NCBI GenBank assembly: GCA_043738425.1
Contig: JAYUGJ010000007.1
Span: forward strand, 1-64,000
Origin: PBB1 sp043738425
GTDB taxonomy: Bacteria; Pseudomonadota; Gammaproteobacteria; Burkholderiales; Burkholderiaceae_C
Direction: 5' to 3'
Length of the DNA stretch: 64,000 bases
Shown: piece by piece, positions 16,226-24,266 of the stretch
Layout of the letters: each line of letters begins with the position of its first letter
Position numbering within the stretch: the first letter of the stretch is position 1
Translations under genes and position numbers: made by a program
The notes under the pieces: model-generated
The model's input: only the letters and a program-made list of their open reading frames with translations
Told to the model about the DNA's origin: nothing
Database searches by the model: none

Positions 16226-17437
16226 ATGAAAAACCAGTATACGTTTGCCCCCCCGAAGCCCACGCCCGCGCTGCCGCTTGAAAACGGGTCGGCGGCTGCG
16301 TTGGACCCAGCAAGGGTTACGGCACGCCAGCGTTTGTGCGAGCACGCAAACGCCGACGCAAAAGCGGACCGAAGCGAGGAGGCACGCACTGAGGACAGTG
16401 CCGATGGAGGCGAGGACGACATCGACATCACTGCGGGCGTCGCAGTGGCGGGCGGTGTCGACGCTGTCGAGCGGCGGCAGCGGGCCGTTCCCATGCCGTT
16501 CCATGGCCAGCGGCTCGACAAATTCTTGGTGTCGATGGCCGCCGAGTTCTCGCGCAATCACTTGCAAACGCTGGTCGAAGCCGGGCATGTGCACTTGAAC
16601 GGCTGCGCGCAAACATCGACTTCACGCAAGGTGCAAGCGGGCCAGCTGGTGTCGATTGATCTGGTGCCCACCCAAGAGTGCCGGGCGTTTCGACCCGAAG
16701 CGATGGCGCTGCCGATCGTGTTCGAGGACGACCACTTGATCGTGGTCGACAAGCCCGCTGGCTGGGTCGTGCATCCGGCGGCGGGCAACTGGTCTGGCAC
16801 CTTGCTCAACGGGCTGCTGGCGCACCACGCGGCGGCCGCGACCTTGCCGCGGGCCGGGATCGTGCATCGGCTCGACAAAGACACCTCTGGTTTGATGGTG
16901 GTCGGCAAAACACTGCAAGCGGTTACTGCGCTGTCGCGACAGATCGCCGCACGTGACGTGCACCGCATTTATTTAGCGATTTGTCATGGCCGCCTTGCCC
17001 ACCCGACCCTGCGCATCGAAGCTCCGATTGGGCGTGACCCACGCTCACGTGTGCGCATGGCGGTGGTGCCCTTCGGGCGCACCGCACGTACCGATGTCGA
17101 GCGCCTGGCGGTGTGGCTCGGCGACCCAGCTGCCGATGCCCATCGTCACGCCGATCCTGTTTCCGATCCGGATGGCGGTGCCCCGTTGACCGCGGTGCGT
17201 TGCACGCTGCACACCGGTCGCACCCACCAGATCCGCGTTCACCTCGCCTCTGTGGGCCACCCGTTGTTGGGCGACGCCACCTACGGCGGGCGGGCGGGCT
17301 TCGGGTTGTCGCGGCAGGCATTGCATGCGACGCAGCTCGGGTTCGATCACCCGATCAGCGGGCAGCCGTTGCGGTTCGACACCCCGCCGCCGGCTGATTT
17401 CCACACGGTATGGCAGCGGGTTTTCGCCGCAACCTGA
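16226..17437 (+). CDS. rluD: 23S rRNA pseudouridine synthase RluD (1911/1915/1917)
   Basis: RluD-type pseudouridine synthase. From ATG 16226 it has 403 aa, longer than E. coli RluD (326). The first 90 residues are a low-complexity Ala/Asp/Glu-rich extension. The S4 RNA-binding domain begins at FHGQRLDKFLVSMAAEF. The catalytic motif is GIVHRLDKDTSGLMVVGKT, with the Asp nucleophile in HRLD. TGRTHQIRVHLASVGHPLLGD is the RluA-family C-terminal signature. It should modify helix 69 of 23S rRNA, important for ribosome assembly. Divergence from bamD is a conserved betaproteobacterial arrangement. A start nearer the S4 domain cannot be excluded. Confidence 0.93.
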   Translation: MKNQYTFAPPKPTPALPLENGSAAALDPARVTARQRLCEHANADAKADRSEEARTEDSADGGEDDIDITAGVAVAGGVDAVERRQRAVPMPFHGQRLDKFLVSMAAEFSRNHLQTLVEAGHVHLNGCAQTSTSRKVQAGQLVSIDLVPTQECRAFRPEAMALPIVFEDDHLIVVDKPAGWVVHPAAGNWSGTLLNGLLAHHAAAATLPRAGIVHRLDKDTSGLMVVGKTLQAVTALSRQIAARDVHRIYLAICHGRLAHPTLRIEAPIGRDPRSRVRMAVVPFGRTARTDVERLAVWLGDPAADAHRHADPVSDPDGGAPLTAVRCTLHTGRTHQIRVHLASVGHPLLGDATYGGRAGFGLSRQALHATQLGFDHPISGQPLRFDTPPPADFHTVWQRVFAAT

Positions 17438-17689
17438 GCCAAATACAGTCCGGTACACTGCAGTGCGTCTGGAAGCGTCGGTGCGGATCGACCGGATTCG
17501 CCAGCCTTCAGACAGGTCGCAGACGCAATCGGCACCGCAGCGAAGCAAATGGCGCGATGCCCGACACGGCCAAACAGTACGTCGCCTCGCAACACCGTTC
17601 CCAATGCGGGATGTTGATCCGAGTCGGCGGACAGCCAAGAAACTTCCATCATCCACCGGCGTGTGCTGGTCGAGAACTGCTGCTACAAC

Positions 17690-18382
17690 ATGGACACACA
17701 GGATGCAAAGCGCGTCCTTCAAACCGCGCTGATTTGCGCGCGAGAACCACTTGCCATGCGCGAGTTGCGCGCGCTGTTTGCAGACGCGATAGACGCCGAC
17801 ACCACGCGCGGCTTGCTTGACGAATTGACCCGCGATTGGGACGGGCAGGGCGTGGAGTTGGTCTCGGTAGCGACCGGGTGGCGCTTTCAAAGTCGACCCG
17901 AAATGCGCGAATATTTAGATCGGCTGCATCCGGAGAAACCGCCGAAATATTCGCGCGCAGTGATGGAGACGCTGGCCATCATCGTGCACCGCCAGCCGGT
18001 AACGCGCGGCGACATCGAAGACATTCGGGGCGTGACGGTAGCCAGCCAAATCATCAAGCAGCTCGAAGACCGCGGCTGGATCGAAGCGATTGGATACCGC
18101 GAGTCTCCCGGCCGCCCGGCGCTGCTGGCGACGACGAAACAGTTTCTCGACGATTTGGGGCTGGCGAGCCTGGAGCAGCTTCCGCCGCTGCCCAACGACG
18201 TGCTGTCGCTCGGTGCGCAGCGTGATGCCACATTGCCGCTGCAGTTCGTCGACCCTGACCAGCCGAGCGAGTTTGAGGTGGATGTCGAAGCCGAGACAAA
18301 AACTGAAACTGAAACTGGCACCGAAACCGATTTTGAATTTCACCCGATACCGCGGCAAGCGCCGCAGCCATGGAACCCCTGA
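17690..18382 (+). CDS. scpB: Segregation and condensation protein B
   Basis: ScpB (230 aa) is the winged-helix kleisin partner of the SMC-ScpA complex, which organises and segregates the chromosome. Recognisable segments are AKRVLQTALICAREPLAMREL near the N-terminus, GWRFQSRPEMREYLDRL, and YSRAVMETLAIIVHRQPVTRGDIEDIRGV, the family's best conserved helix. GRPALLATTKQFLDDLGLASLEQLP ends the second winged helix. The C-terminal 50 residues are acidic, rich in Glu/Thr. The ATG at 17690 is preferred; a GTG at 17663 would add nine residues. scpA and smc are not in the window. The stop abuts rluB without spacing. Confidence 0.93.
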   Translation: MDTQDAKRVLQTALICAREPLAMRELRALFADAIDADTTRGLLDELTRDWDGQGVELVSVATGWRFQSRPEMREYLDRLHPEKPPKYSRAVMETLAIIVHRQPVTRGDIEDIRGVTVASQIIKQLEDRGWIEAIGYRESPGRPALLATTKQFLDDLGLASLEQLPPLPNDVLSLGAQRDATLPLQFVDPDQPSEFEVDVEAETKTETETGTETDFEFHPIPRQAPQPWNP

Positions 18383-20596
18383 ATGAACGTGAATCCTGAC
18401 CAACCTGCGGATACCGGCAACGACAGTGACCACCACGCCGTCCCGGCCACCGCGAACGACGCAGCCACCGACGCCACGGTCAAGCCGGCGCGGCGCAAGC
18501 GAGCAGTCAAGGTGGGCGACGTTGCGGTGCCGGTCGATGCAGCCAGTGAGTGGGTTGACGGGTCTGAGTCGACCGCAGCGGCAGATTCGAACCACGCGAT
18601 ACCAGCCGACGACGATGCGGCGGCCGTGAAACCGCGCCGCACCCGGGCCAGCGTGGCAGCGGCGGGCGACACCGCCGCGCCGCAGCTGGCGACCGAGCCA
18701 TCGACAGAGGCGGCTGCCGACGCGCCCGCCGGCGATGTTGCCGATGGGCAGATTTCCGCGGACCCGCAGCGCGCCGGTCGCCGCCAGCGGCGGCGCGGAC
18801 CGCGCAGTGATGGGCAAACAACCACGGGCGACAACGCGGATGGACGCAGCAGCGCAGGCGCGGCTGATACGGCCAGCTTCGGTGGTGATTACGCCGACGG
18901 TGACAGCGACGCCGACGACAACGGCGCTGTCGATATGGACAGTGACAGGGACAGGGACAGGGACAGTGACAGTGACAGTGACAGTGACAGTGACAGTGAC
19001 ACGGATGGCAAGCCGACCGGCGCAGTTGCCGCACCTGCGGTGGAGCCGGCCGACGTGGGTGAAGTGTTTGCGCAGGTGCTGTCAGGCGAATTCGATGTGG
19101 AAGAACCGGTGGCAGACGCCGCAACCGCAGCCGCAGCGGCCGCGCCCGCCAAGCGCGTGCTGCGCCCCGAACCCGAAGCGCCGAAGTTGCACAAGGTGTT
19201 GGCGCAGTCGGGCATCGGCTCGCGCCGCGACATGGAGCAGGCCATCATCGACGGCTTTGTCGAGGTGAACGGTCAACTGGCGCACACCGGCCAGCGCATC
19301 TCGTTTGGTGACCAAGTTCGGGTCAACGGCAAGCCGGTTCGGGTGCGCATCATTGCGCCACCGCCACGCATCATTGCGTACCACAAGCCGACCGGCGAGG
19401 TGGTCACCAACGACGACCCGGAGCACCGCCCCACCGTGTTCCGCAGGTTGCCGCGGTTGCCGCAGGGCAAGTGGCAATCGGTGGGCCGCCTCGACATCAA
19501 CACCGAAGGTTTGCTGCTGTTCACCAACTCCGGTGACTTGGCCAATCGGTTGATGCACCCGCGGTTCGGCGTCGAGCGCGAATATGCGGTGCGCGTGCTG
19601 GGCACGCTGGACCAGGAATCAAAAGCGATGCTGCTCGAAGGCGTTGCCATCGAAGGCCAAACGGCCAGCTTCCGGTCGATTGAAAACGGCGGCGGCGAGG
19701 GCTTGAATCATTGGTACCGGGTGGTGATTACCGAAGGGCGCAACCGCGAAGTCCGCAAGCTGTTCGGCGCGGTCGACCTGACTGTCAGCCGGCTCATTCG
19801 CATACGGTACGGCTGCGTGGTGCTGCCGCGCGGGCTCAAGCGCGGGGTGTGGGTTGATTTGGAAGACGGCGATGTGCAGGCCATACGCCGCCTTGCTGGT
19901 GGCGAGACCGAGGGTGCGCCACGCGAGCCACGCGATGCGCGCGAACCGCGAGGCCAGGGGCGCGACAACGCGCCTCAGCGCGCACAACCGCGTGGGCGCG
20001 ACAAGCCGCAGTCGGCCGAGCGCCGCACCGACCGTCCAGATCGCGGTCCGCGACCCGGCGTGCCAGATCGTGAACGGCCACCGCGCGAGGACCGCGGCCC
20101 GCGCCCACCGCAAGGCGAATCGGCAGCCCCACGGGCTGAACGCGTCGAGGTGGAACGGGTGCCGCGCAACGACGATCTCGACGACGACTTCGACCCGTCG
20201 CGCATCCCGAATCCGCTGGAGCAAACGTTCGACAAACGGTTTGTGCAAAACCCGCGCAGCCCTGCCGGAGGGCGTGGCTTTCGCAGCGGCGGCGGCGGCT
20301 TCGGGGCTGGCGGCAGCGCACCGGTGGCAGCGAAGAAAACAGGCGGTCCGCGTGAGCCAGACCCCATGCAAACCTCGGTCGGCTACATCGGCGGCGAGGC
20401 TTTTCACCGCAAAAATTCGCGCGGTGGCGGTGGTCAGGGTGGTGGCGGTGGCGGTGGCGGCAATGGCGGCGGTAATGGTGGCGGTCGCGGCGGCAATCGT
20501 GGCGGAAATTACGGTGGCGGAGGGGGTGGCGGCGGTGGTGGTGGAGGTGGATTTGGCGGCGGCGGCAATGCCGGCGGTGGCCGGCGGGGACGCTGA
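18383..20596 (+). CDS. rluB: 23S rRNA pseudouridine synthase RluB with long low-complexity tails
   Basis: RluB-family synthase (737 aa) that should isomerise U2605 of 23S rRNA. The conserved core is only about residues 268-510: an S4 domain LHKVLAQSGIGSRRDMEQAI, the catalytic GRLDINTEGLLLFTNSG near residue 370, and EGRNREVRKLFGAVDLTVSRLIR. Around it lie an acidic, Ala-rich N-terminal extension with an Asp-Ser/Asp-Arg repeat near residues 186-206, an Arg/Pro/Asp-rich linker, and a Gly-rich C-terminus from about 683 with long Gly runs and GGRGGNRGGN elements. E. coli RluB is about 290 aa. Gly/Arg-rich tails of this gene occur in other betaproteobacteria; this one is large. It starts at the base after the scpB stop. 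Confidence 0.92.
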   Translation: MNVNPDQPADTGNDSDHHAVPATANDAATDATVKPARRKRAVKVGDVAVPVDAASEWVDGSESTAAADSNHAIPADDDAAAVKPRRTRASVAAAGDTAAPQLATEPSTEAAADAPAGDVADGQISADPQRAGRRQRRRGPRSDGQTTTGDNADGRSSAGAADTASFGGDYADGDSDADDNGAVDMDSDRDRDRDSDSDSDSDSDSDTDGKPTGAVAAPAVEPADVGEVFAQVLSGEFDVEEPVADAATAAAAAAPAKRVLRPEPEAPKLHKVLAQSGIGSRRDMEQAIIDGFVEVNGQLAHTGQRISFGDQVRVNGKPVRVRIIAPPPRIIAYHKPTGEVVTNDDPEHRPTVFRRLPRLPQGKWQSVGRLDINTEGLLLFTNSGDLANRLMHPRFGVEREYAVRVLGTLDQESKAMLLEGVAIEGQTASFRSIENGGGEGLNHWYRVVITEGRNREVRKLFGAVDLTVSRLIRIRYGCVVLPRGLKRGVWVDLEDGDVQAIRRLAGGETEGAPREPRDAREPRGQGRDNAPQRAQPRGRDKPQSAERRTDRPDRGPRPGVPDRERPPREDRGPRPPQGESAAPRAERVEVERVPRNDDLDDDFDPSRIPNPLEQTFDKRFVQNPRSPAGGRGFRSGGGGFGAGGSAPVAAKKTGGPREPDPMQTSVGYIGGEAFHRKNSRGGGGQGGGGGGGGNGGGNGGGRGGNRGGNYGGGGGGGGGGGGGFGGGGNAGGGRRGR
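18938..18997 (+). repeat. Hexanucleotide tandem repeat within rluB
   Basis: Ten consecutive copies of gacagK: unit 1 and units 5-10 are gacagt, units 2-4 are gacagg. They are in frame and encode alternating Asp-Ser and Asp-Arg. Because the unit is six bases, copy-number slippage would change protein length without breaking the frame. Confidence 0.9.
20426..20591 (+). repeat. Gly-codon low-complexity tract at the 3' end of rluB
   Basis: A ggtggc-rich imperfect repeat encodes runs of Gly with interspersed Asn, Arg and Tyr, ending in GGRRGR. It resembles RGG-box RNA-binding tails in composition. Function is inferred only from composition. Confidence 0.75.
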
Positions 20597-20675
20597 TCGA
20601 CGGGTGGGCCACCAGTAGAATCAAAGGCTTTGTTGAACCCGCTCACCGCAGCATCTCACCGCAGGAATTCATGCC

Positions 20676-21101
20676 ATGGCTATCGAACGCACACTGTCCA
20701 TCATCAAACCCGACGCCGTCGCCAAAAACGTGATCGGCCAGATCTACACCCGGTTTGAAGGCGCTGGTCTGAAGGTGATTGCGGCGCGCATGGCGCACTT
20801 GTCACGTGGCGAAGCCGAGGCGTTTTACGGCGTGCACAAAGCACGTCCTTTCTTCAAAGACCTGGTCGATTTCATGATCTCTGGTCCGGTGATGATCCAG
20901 GCACTCGAAGGCGAGAACGCGGTGGCAAAACACCGCGATTTGATGGGTGCCACCGATCCGAAGAAGGCCGACAAAGGCACCATTCGCGCTGACTTTGCCG
21001 ACAGCATCGATGCCAACGCAGTGCACGGCTCAGATGCTGCCGACACCGCGGCGATCGAGATCGCGTTCTTCTTCCCCGGCGCGCAGGTCTACGGCCGCTG
21101 A
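20676..21101 (+). CDS. ndk: Nucleoside diphosphate kinase
   Basis: Ndk (141 aa, exactly the family's bacterial length) equilibrates NTPs and NDPs by a phosphohistidine intermediate. The sequence runs MAIERTLSIIKPDAVAKN, then GEAEAFYGVHKARPFF, and NAVHGSDAADTA with the active-site His near residue 117. The ATG at 20676 is preceded by an AGGA-type site. The neighbour order ndk-rlmN-pilW-rodZ-ispG-hisS is conserved in proteobacteria. A TAGAAT at 20616 could be a -10 element, but no matching -35 was seen. Confidence 0.97.
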   Translation: MAIERTLSIIKPDAVAKNVIGQIYTRFEGAGLKVIAARMAHLSRGEAEAFYGVHKARPFFKDLVDFMISGPVMIQALEGENAVAKHRDLMGATDPKKADKGTIRADFADSIDANAVHGSDAADTAAIEIAFFFPGAQVYGR

Positions 21102-21108
21102 GCGATCC

Positions 21109-22317
21109 ATGGCCGCTGTCAATCTGCTCGATTTCGATCTGGCCGGACTGGCGGCGTACTGCGAACAGCTGGGCGAAAAACGCTTTCGCGCTACGCAACT
21201 GTTTCGCTGGATACACCAGCGCGGTGCAGCTGATTTCGCGCAGATGTCCGATCTGGCGAAGTCGCTGCGCGAAAAAATCGCCAACGCCGCCGAAGTGCGC
21301 GTGCCTCGGCTGCTCAGCGAGCAGGCGTCGGCGGACGGCACCATCAAATGGCTGTTCGATGTGGGCGGCAACGACGCGATTGAAACCGTTTTCATTCCCG
21401 AAGACGACCGCGGCACGCTGTGCATTTCGTCGCAAGCCGGATGTGCGGTGGGCTGTCGGTTTTGTTCCACCGGTCACCAAGGCTTCAGCCGCAATCTCAG
21501 CACCGCCGAAATCGTCGGCCAGTTGTGGTTTGCCGAACACCACCTGCGCAGCCGCCTGCAGTTGCCCGAAGGCACGCGGGCCATCACCAACGTAGTGATG
21601 ATGGGTATGGGCGAACCGCTGCAAAACTATGCGGCATTGGTGCCTGCGCTGCGCGTGATGCTGGACGATCACGCCTACGGTTTGTCGCGACGCCGTGTCA
21701 CGGTGTCGACGTCGGGCGTGGTGCCCATGATCGACCGGTTGCGCGACGACTGCCCGGTGGCGTTGGCGGTGTCGCTGCATGCGCCCACCGATGGGCTGCG
21801 TGATGACCTGGTGCCGTTGAACAAAAAATACCCACTGGTCGAGTTGCTCGCTGCGTGTGGTCGTTACCTCGACGCCGCGCCGCGCGACTTCATTACGTTC
21901 GAGTACTGCATGTTGGACGGCGTCAACGACAGCGCAGCACATGCCGCGCAGCTGATTGACCTGGTGCAAGGCGCGATGGCGGCAACGCCCGGGGAGCACG
22001 TCGGCGCGGCACCGCTGCCATGCAAATTCAACCTGATTCCGTTCAACCCGTTCCCTGCGTCCGGATTGCTGTGCAGTCCGCGCGAACGCGTGAAAGCGTT
22101 TGCCCGCGTGCTGCAAGACGCCGGCTACGTGGCAACGATTCGCAAAACACGCGGCGACGACATCGATGCGGCGTGTGGCCAGCTGGCCGGTACGGTGCAA
22201 GACCGTACCGGTGCCGAACAGCGGCGTGCGGCGCGGGCGTCAATTCCCATCGCTGCGATAAGCAGCCGTGCGCTGTGCGTGACTGCAGCACCGATCAACC
22301 CAGGGCCAGCCGCATGA
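21109..22317 (+). CDS. rlmN: 23S rRNA (adenine2503-C2)/tRNA methyltransferase RlmN
   Basis: Radical SAM dual-specificity methyltransferase (402 aa) that methylates C2 of A2503 in 23S rRNA and A37 in some tRNAs. The radical SAM cluster ligands are in CAVGCRFC near residue 110, followed by STGHQGFSRNLSTAEIVGQ. GEPLQNY, RRVTVSTSGVVP and SLHAPTDGLRDDLVPLN are family blocks. The methyl-transfer Cys pair is completed late in the protein by ATIRKTRGDDIDAACGQL. ATG 21109 sits eight bases after the ndk stop. The last residues (after about 375) are a variable Ala/Arg tail. Its stop overlaps the pilW ATG. Confidence 0.96.
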   Translation: MAAVNLLDFDLAGLAAYCEQLGEKRFRATQLFRWIHQRGAADFAQMSDLAKSLREKIANAAEVRVPRLLSEQASADGTIKWLFDVGGNDAIETVFIPEDDRGTLCISSQAGCAVGCRFCSTGHQGFSRNLSTAEIVGQLWFAEHHLRSRLQLPEGTRAITNVVMMGMGEPLQNYAALVPALRVMLDDHAYGLSRRRVTVSTSGVVPMIDRLRDDCPVALAVSLHAPTDGLRDDLVPLNKKYPLVELLAACGRYLDAAPRDFITFEYCMLDGVNDSAAHAAQLIDLVQGAMAATPGEHVGAAPLPCKFNLIPFNPFPASGLLCSPRERVKAFARVLQDAGYVATIRKTRGDDIDAACGQLAGTVQDRTGAEQRRAARASIPIAAISSRALCVTAAPINPGPAA

Positions 22318-23186
22318 AGATTTTTATCCACCCGCCATGCATGCCGCGCACGCTGGTGCGCATGGCCGCGGCACTGTGCGCTGCAGTGTGGCTGCTGGCA
22401 GGTTGCGCTGCCCGCCCACCGGGCGCGCCAACATTGGGTGCCAGCACGGAAAGCAACGCCAGTTTCGGCAACGAAGGCAAGGACCGCGTCACCGCGTCCG
22501 ATGAACCTGAGGCGGCCAAGCGCGCGCGGGTGCGGCTGGAATTGGCCGCGGCGTACTACGGGCGGGGACAACTGACCACCGCGCTGGACGAAGTCAAACA
22601 ATCAATTGCTGCCGATGCGAACGTGGCTGCCGCGTTCAATTTGCGCGGCTTGATTTACGGCGGATTGGGCGACCAGCGGCTGGCCGAAGACAGCTTCCGG
22701 CAGGCCTTGCAAATCGATCCGCGCGATGCGGATTCGATGCAGAACTACGGCTGGCATCTGTGTCAGCAATCGCGTTTCGCCGAGGCCGAAAACTGGTTCA
22801 GTCAGGCCTTGAATGTGCCGCGCTACCAAGACAGTGCGCGCACCATGCTGACCCAGGGCGTGTGCCAGGCCCGCAGCGGCAAGCTGCCAGCGGCTGAACG
22901 CACTTTGAGCAAGGCCTATGCGCTCGAGCCCGCCAATCCGGCTATCGCCGTCAACTTGAGCGAAGTGTTGCTGCGTACCGGAGATTTCGAACGCGCGCGC
23001 TTTTATGTTCGGCGGGCAAATTCAAACGTCGATGTGGTGAACGCGCAAACCCTGTGGCTGGCCGCCCGGATTGAAAACAAATTGGGCAACGCGCAGGGGG
23101 TGGAGGAATTCGGCAAGCAGCTGCGCAACCGGTTCCCGCAATCGCCGGAAGCTGTGTCGCTGGCAGAAGGACGATTCAATGAGTAA
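22314..23186 (+). CDS. pilW: Type IV pilus biogenesis/stability lipoprotein PilW (PilF)
   Basis: A TPR lipoprotein (290 aa) of the PilF/PilW family, the pilotin that helps the PilQ secretin assemble in the outer membrane. The N-terminus has a signal with lipobox LLAGC (Cys near residue 27). At least four TPR-like units follow, including AKRARVRLELAAAYYGRGQL, AAAFNLRGLIYGGLGDQ and ADSMQNYGWHLCQQSRFAEA, the last being the typical PilW NYG-LC block. The start overlaps the rlmN stop (atga), implying coupling. A second ATG nine codons in would also leave a valid signal peptide. No other pilus gene is in this window. Confidence 0.88.
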   Translation: MKIFIHPPCMPRTLVRMAAALCAAVWLLAGCAARPPGAPTLGASTESNASFGNEGKDRVTASDEPEAAKRARVRLELAAAYYGRGQLTTALDEVKQSIAADANVAAAFNLRGLIYGGLGDQRLAEDSFRQALQIDPRDADSMQNYGWHLCQQSRFAEAENWFSQALNVPRYQDSARTMLTQGVCQARSGKLPAAERTLSKAYALEPANPAIAVNLSEVLLRTGDFERARFYVRRANSNVDVVNAQTLWLAARIENKLGNAQGVEEFGKQLRNRFPQSPEAVSLAEGRFNE

Positions 23187-23204
23187 TTTGCGTGGGCAAT
23201 TGCA

Positions 23205-24257
23205 ATGAGTGATGACGTTTTGGCTGTTGACGCAGCGCCGGCCGCCGCCACCGCAGGCACGATGTTGCGCGAAGCGCGGCAAGCGCAAGGCTTGCACATT
23301 GCCGCGTTGGCAGCGTCGATCAAGGTGTCGCAGCGCAAGCTTGAATTGCTGGAGGCCGATCGGATTGCTGAATTGCCTGATGCAACCTTTGCGCGGGCGT
23401 TGGCGCAAACCGTGTGCCGCAGCCTGAAGATCGATCCCGTGCCGGTGTTGGCGGCGCTGCCACAGGCGTCGGGTTACCGGCTCGAAGGTGGCAGCGAAGG
23501 TATCAACAAACCGTTTCGCGACAAGCCCGGCCGACGTAAAGAAAGCAGTGAGTTTTCGGTCTGGGGTTCGCCTGCGTTGTGGGCACCGGTGCTGATTGTT
23601 TTGGCAGCCGCCGGCCTTTACTTCATGCCCGCGCGCTGGGTGGCGTCACTGCAAAGCGCCATTGCCGCAGCGCCTGCCTCGACCACGGTTGCCGAAGTGC
23701 CATCGAGCGTGGCGGCGAACGCAGAGCAAGCCGCCAGCGCCAGCGCCACTGTGGCAGCTGCAGTCGCGCCACCCGAGGCGCTGCCCATCGATCTGATGCC
23801 GGCTGATTTGGCGGCGTCTGGCGCGACAGCGCCGCTGCCTGAATTGGTGCTCACCAACGCACCAAGCGCGTTCGCCGTGCCTGCGCAAGCGCCGGGCGCC
23901 GACGCCACGTCGGGTGCCACACCCGCTGCCGCGCTCAACGCCACCCCCGCGTCGGTCGAAACCGTTCACTCGACACCCGACACGATCGCGATCGTCGAGG
24001 CGGCAGCGTCGGGCGTGGCTGTCGGCCCGCTGCAGGTCAAGGCGACCGAAGAGTCGTGGGTCGAGGTGGTGGACGCGAAGTCGCAGGTGTTGGTGTCGCG
24101 AATGTTGCAGCGCGGTGAAACCGTGGTGCTCAACGGTGCGATGCCGTTCAAGCTCAAGCTGGGCAATGCGGCGGGCGTGACGGTGGCGTTGCGCGGCGCG
24201 GCGGTCGACTTGACGCCATCGACGCGCGGCAACGTTGCGCGCCTCGAGCTGAAGTAG
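23205..24257 (+). CDS. rodZ: Cytoskeletal/cell-shape protein RodZ
   Basis: RodZ-like protein (350 aa) that links MreB filaments to the cell-wall elongation machinery. An N-terminal helix-turn-helix domain (residues 18-85: MLREARQAQGLHIAALAASI to ALAQTVCRSLKID) faces the cytoplasm. A membrane helix follows at about residues 126-147 (APVLIVLAAAGLYFMPARWV), then a long Ala/Pro/Ser-rich periplasmic linker. The C-terminal DUF4115 domain runs from LQVKATEESWVEVVDAKSQV to the end. The architecture is complete. It is the usual neighbour of ispG and pilW. Confidence 0.92.
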   Translation: MSDDVLAVDAAPAAATAGTMLREARQAQGLHIAALAASIKVSQRKLELLEADRIAELPDATFARALAQTVCRSLKIDPVPVLAALPQASGYRLEGGSEGINKPFRDKPGRRKESSEFSVWGSPALWAPVLIVLAAAGLYFMPARWVASLQSAIAAAPASTTVAEVPSSVAANAEQAASASATVAAAVAPPEALPIDLMPADLAASGATAPLPELVLTNAPSAFAVPAQAPGADATSGATPAAALNATPASVETVHSTPDTIAIVEAAASGVAVGPLQVKATEESWVEVVDAKSQVLVSRMLQRGETVVLNGAMPFKLKLGNAAGVTVALRGAAVDLTPSTRGNVARLELK

Positions 24258-24266
24258 GCGGGCACC

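Noticed and set aside
17410..17820. Possible small gene between rluD and scpB
   Set aside because: The frame overlaps both neighbours, has no ribosome binding site and an Arg/His-rich composition typical of shadow frames.
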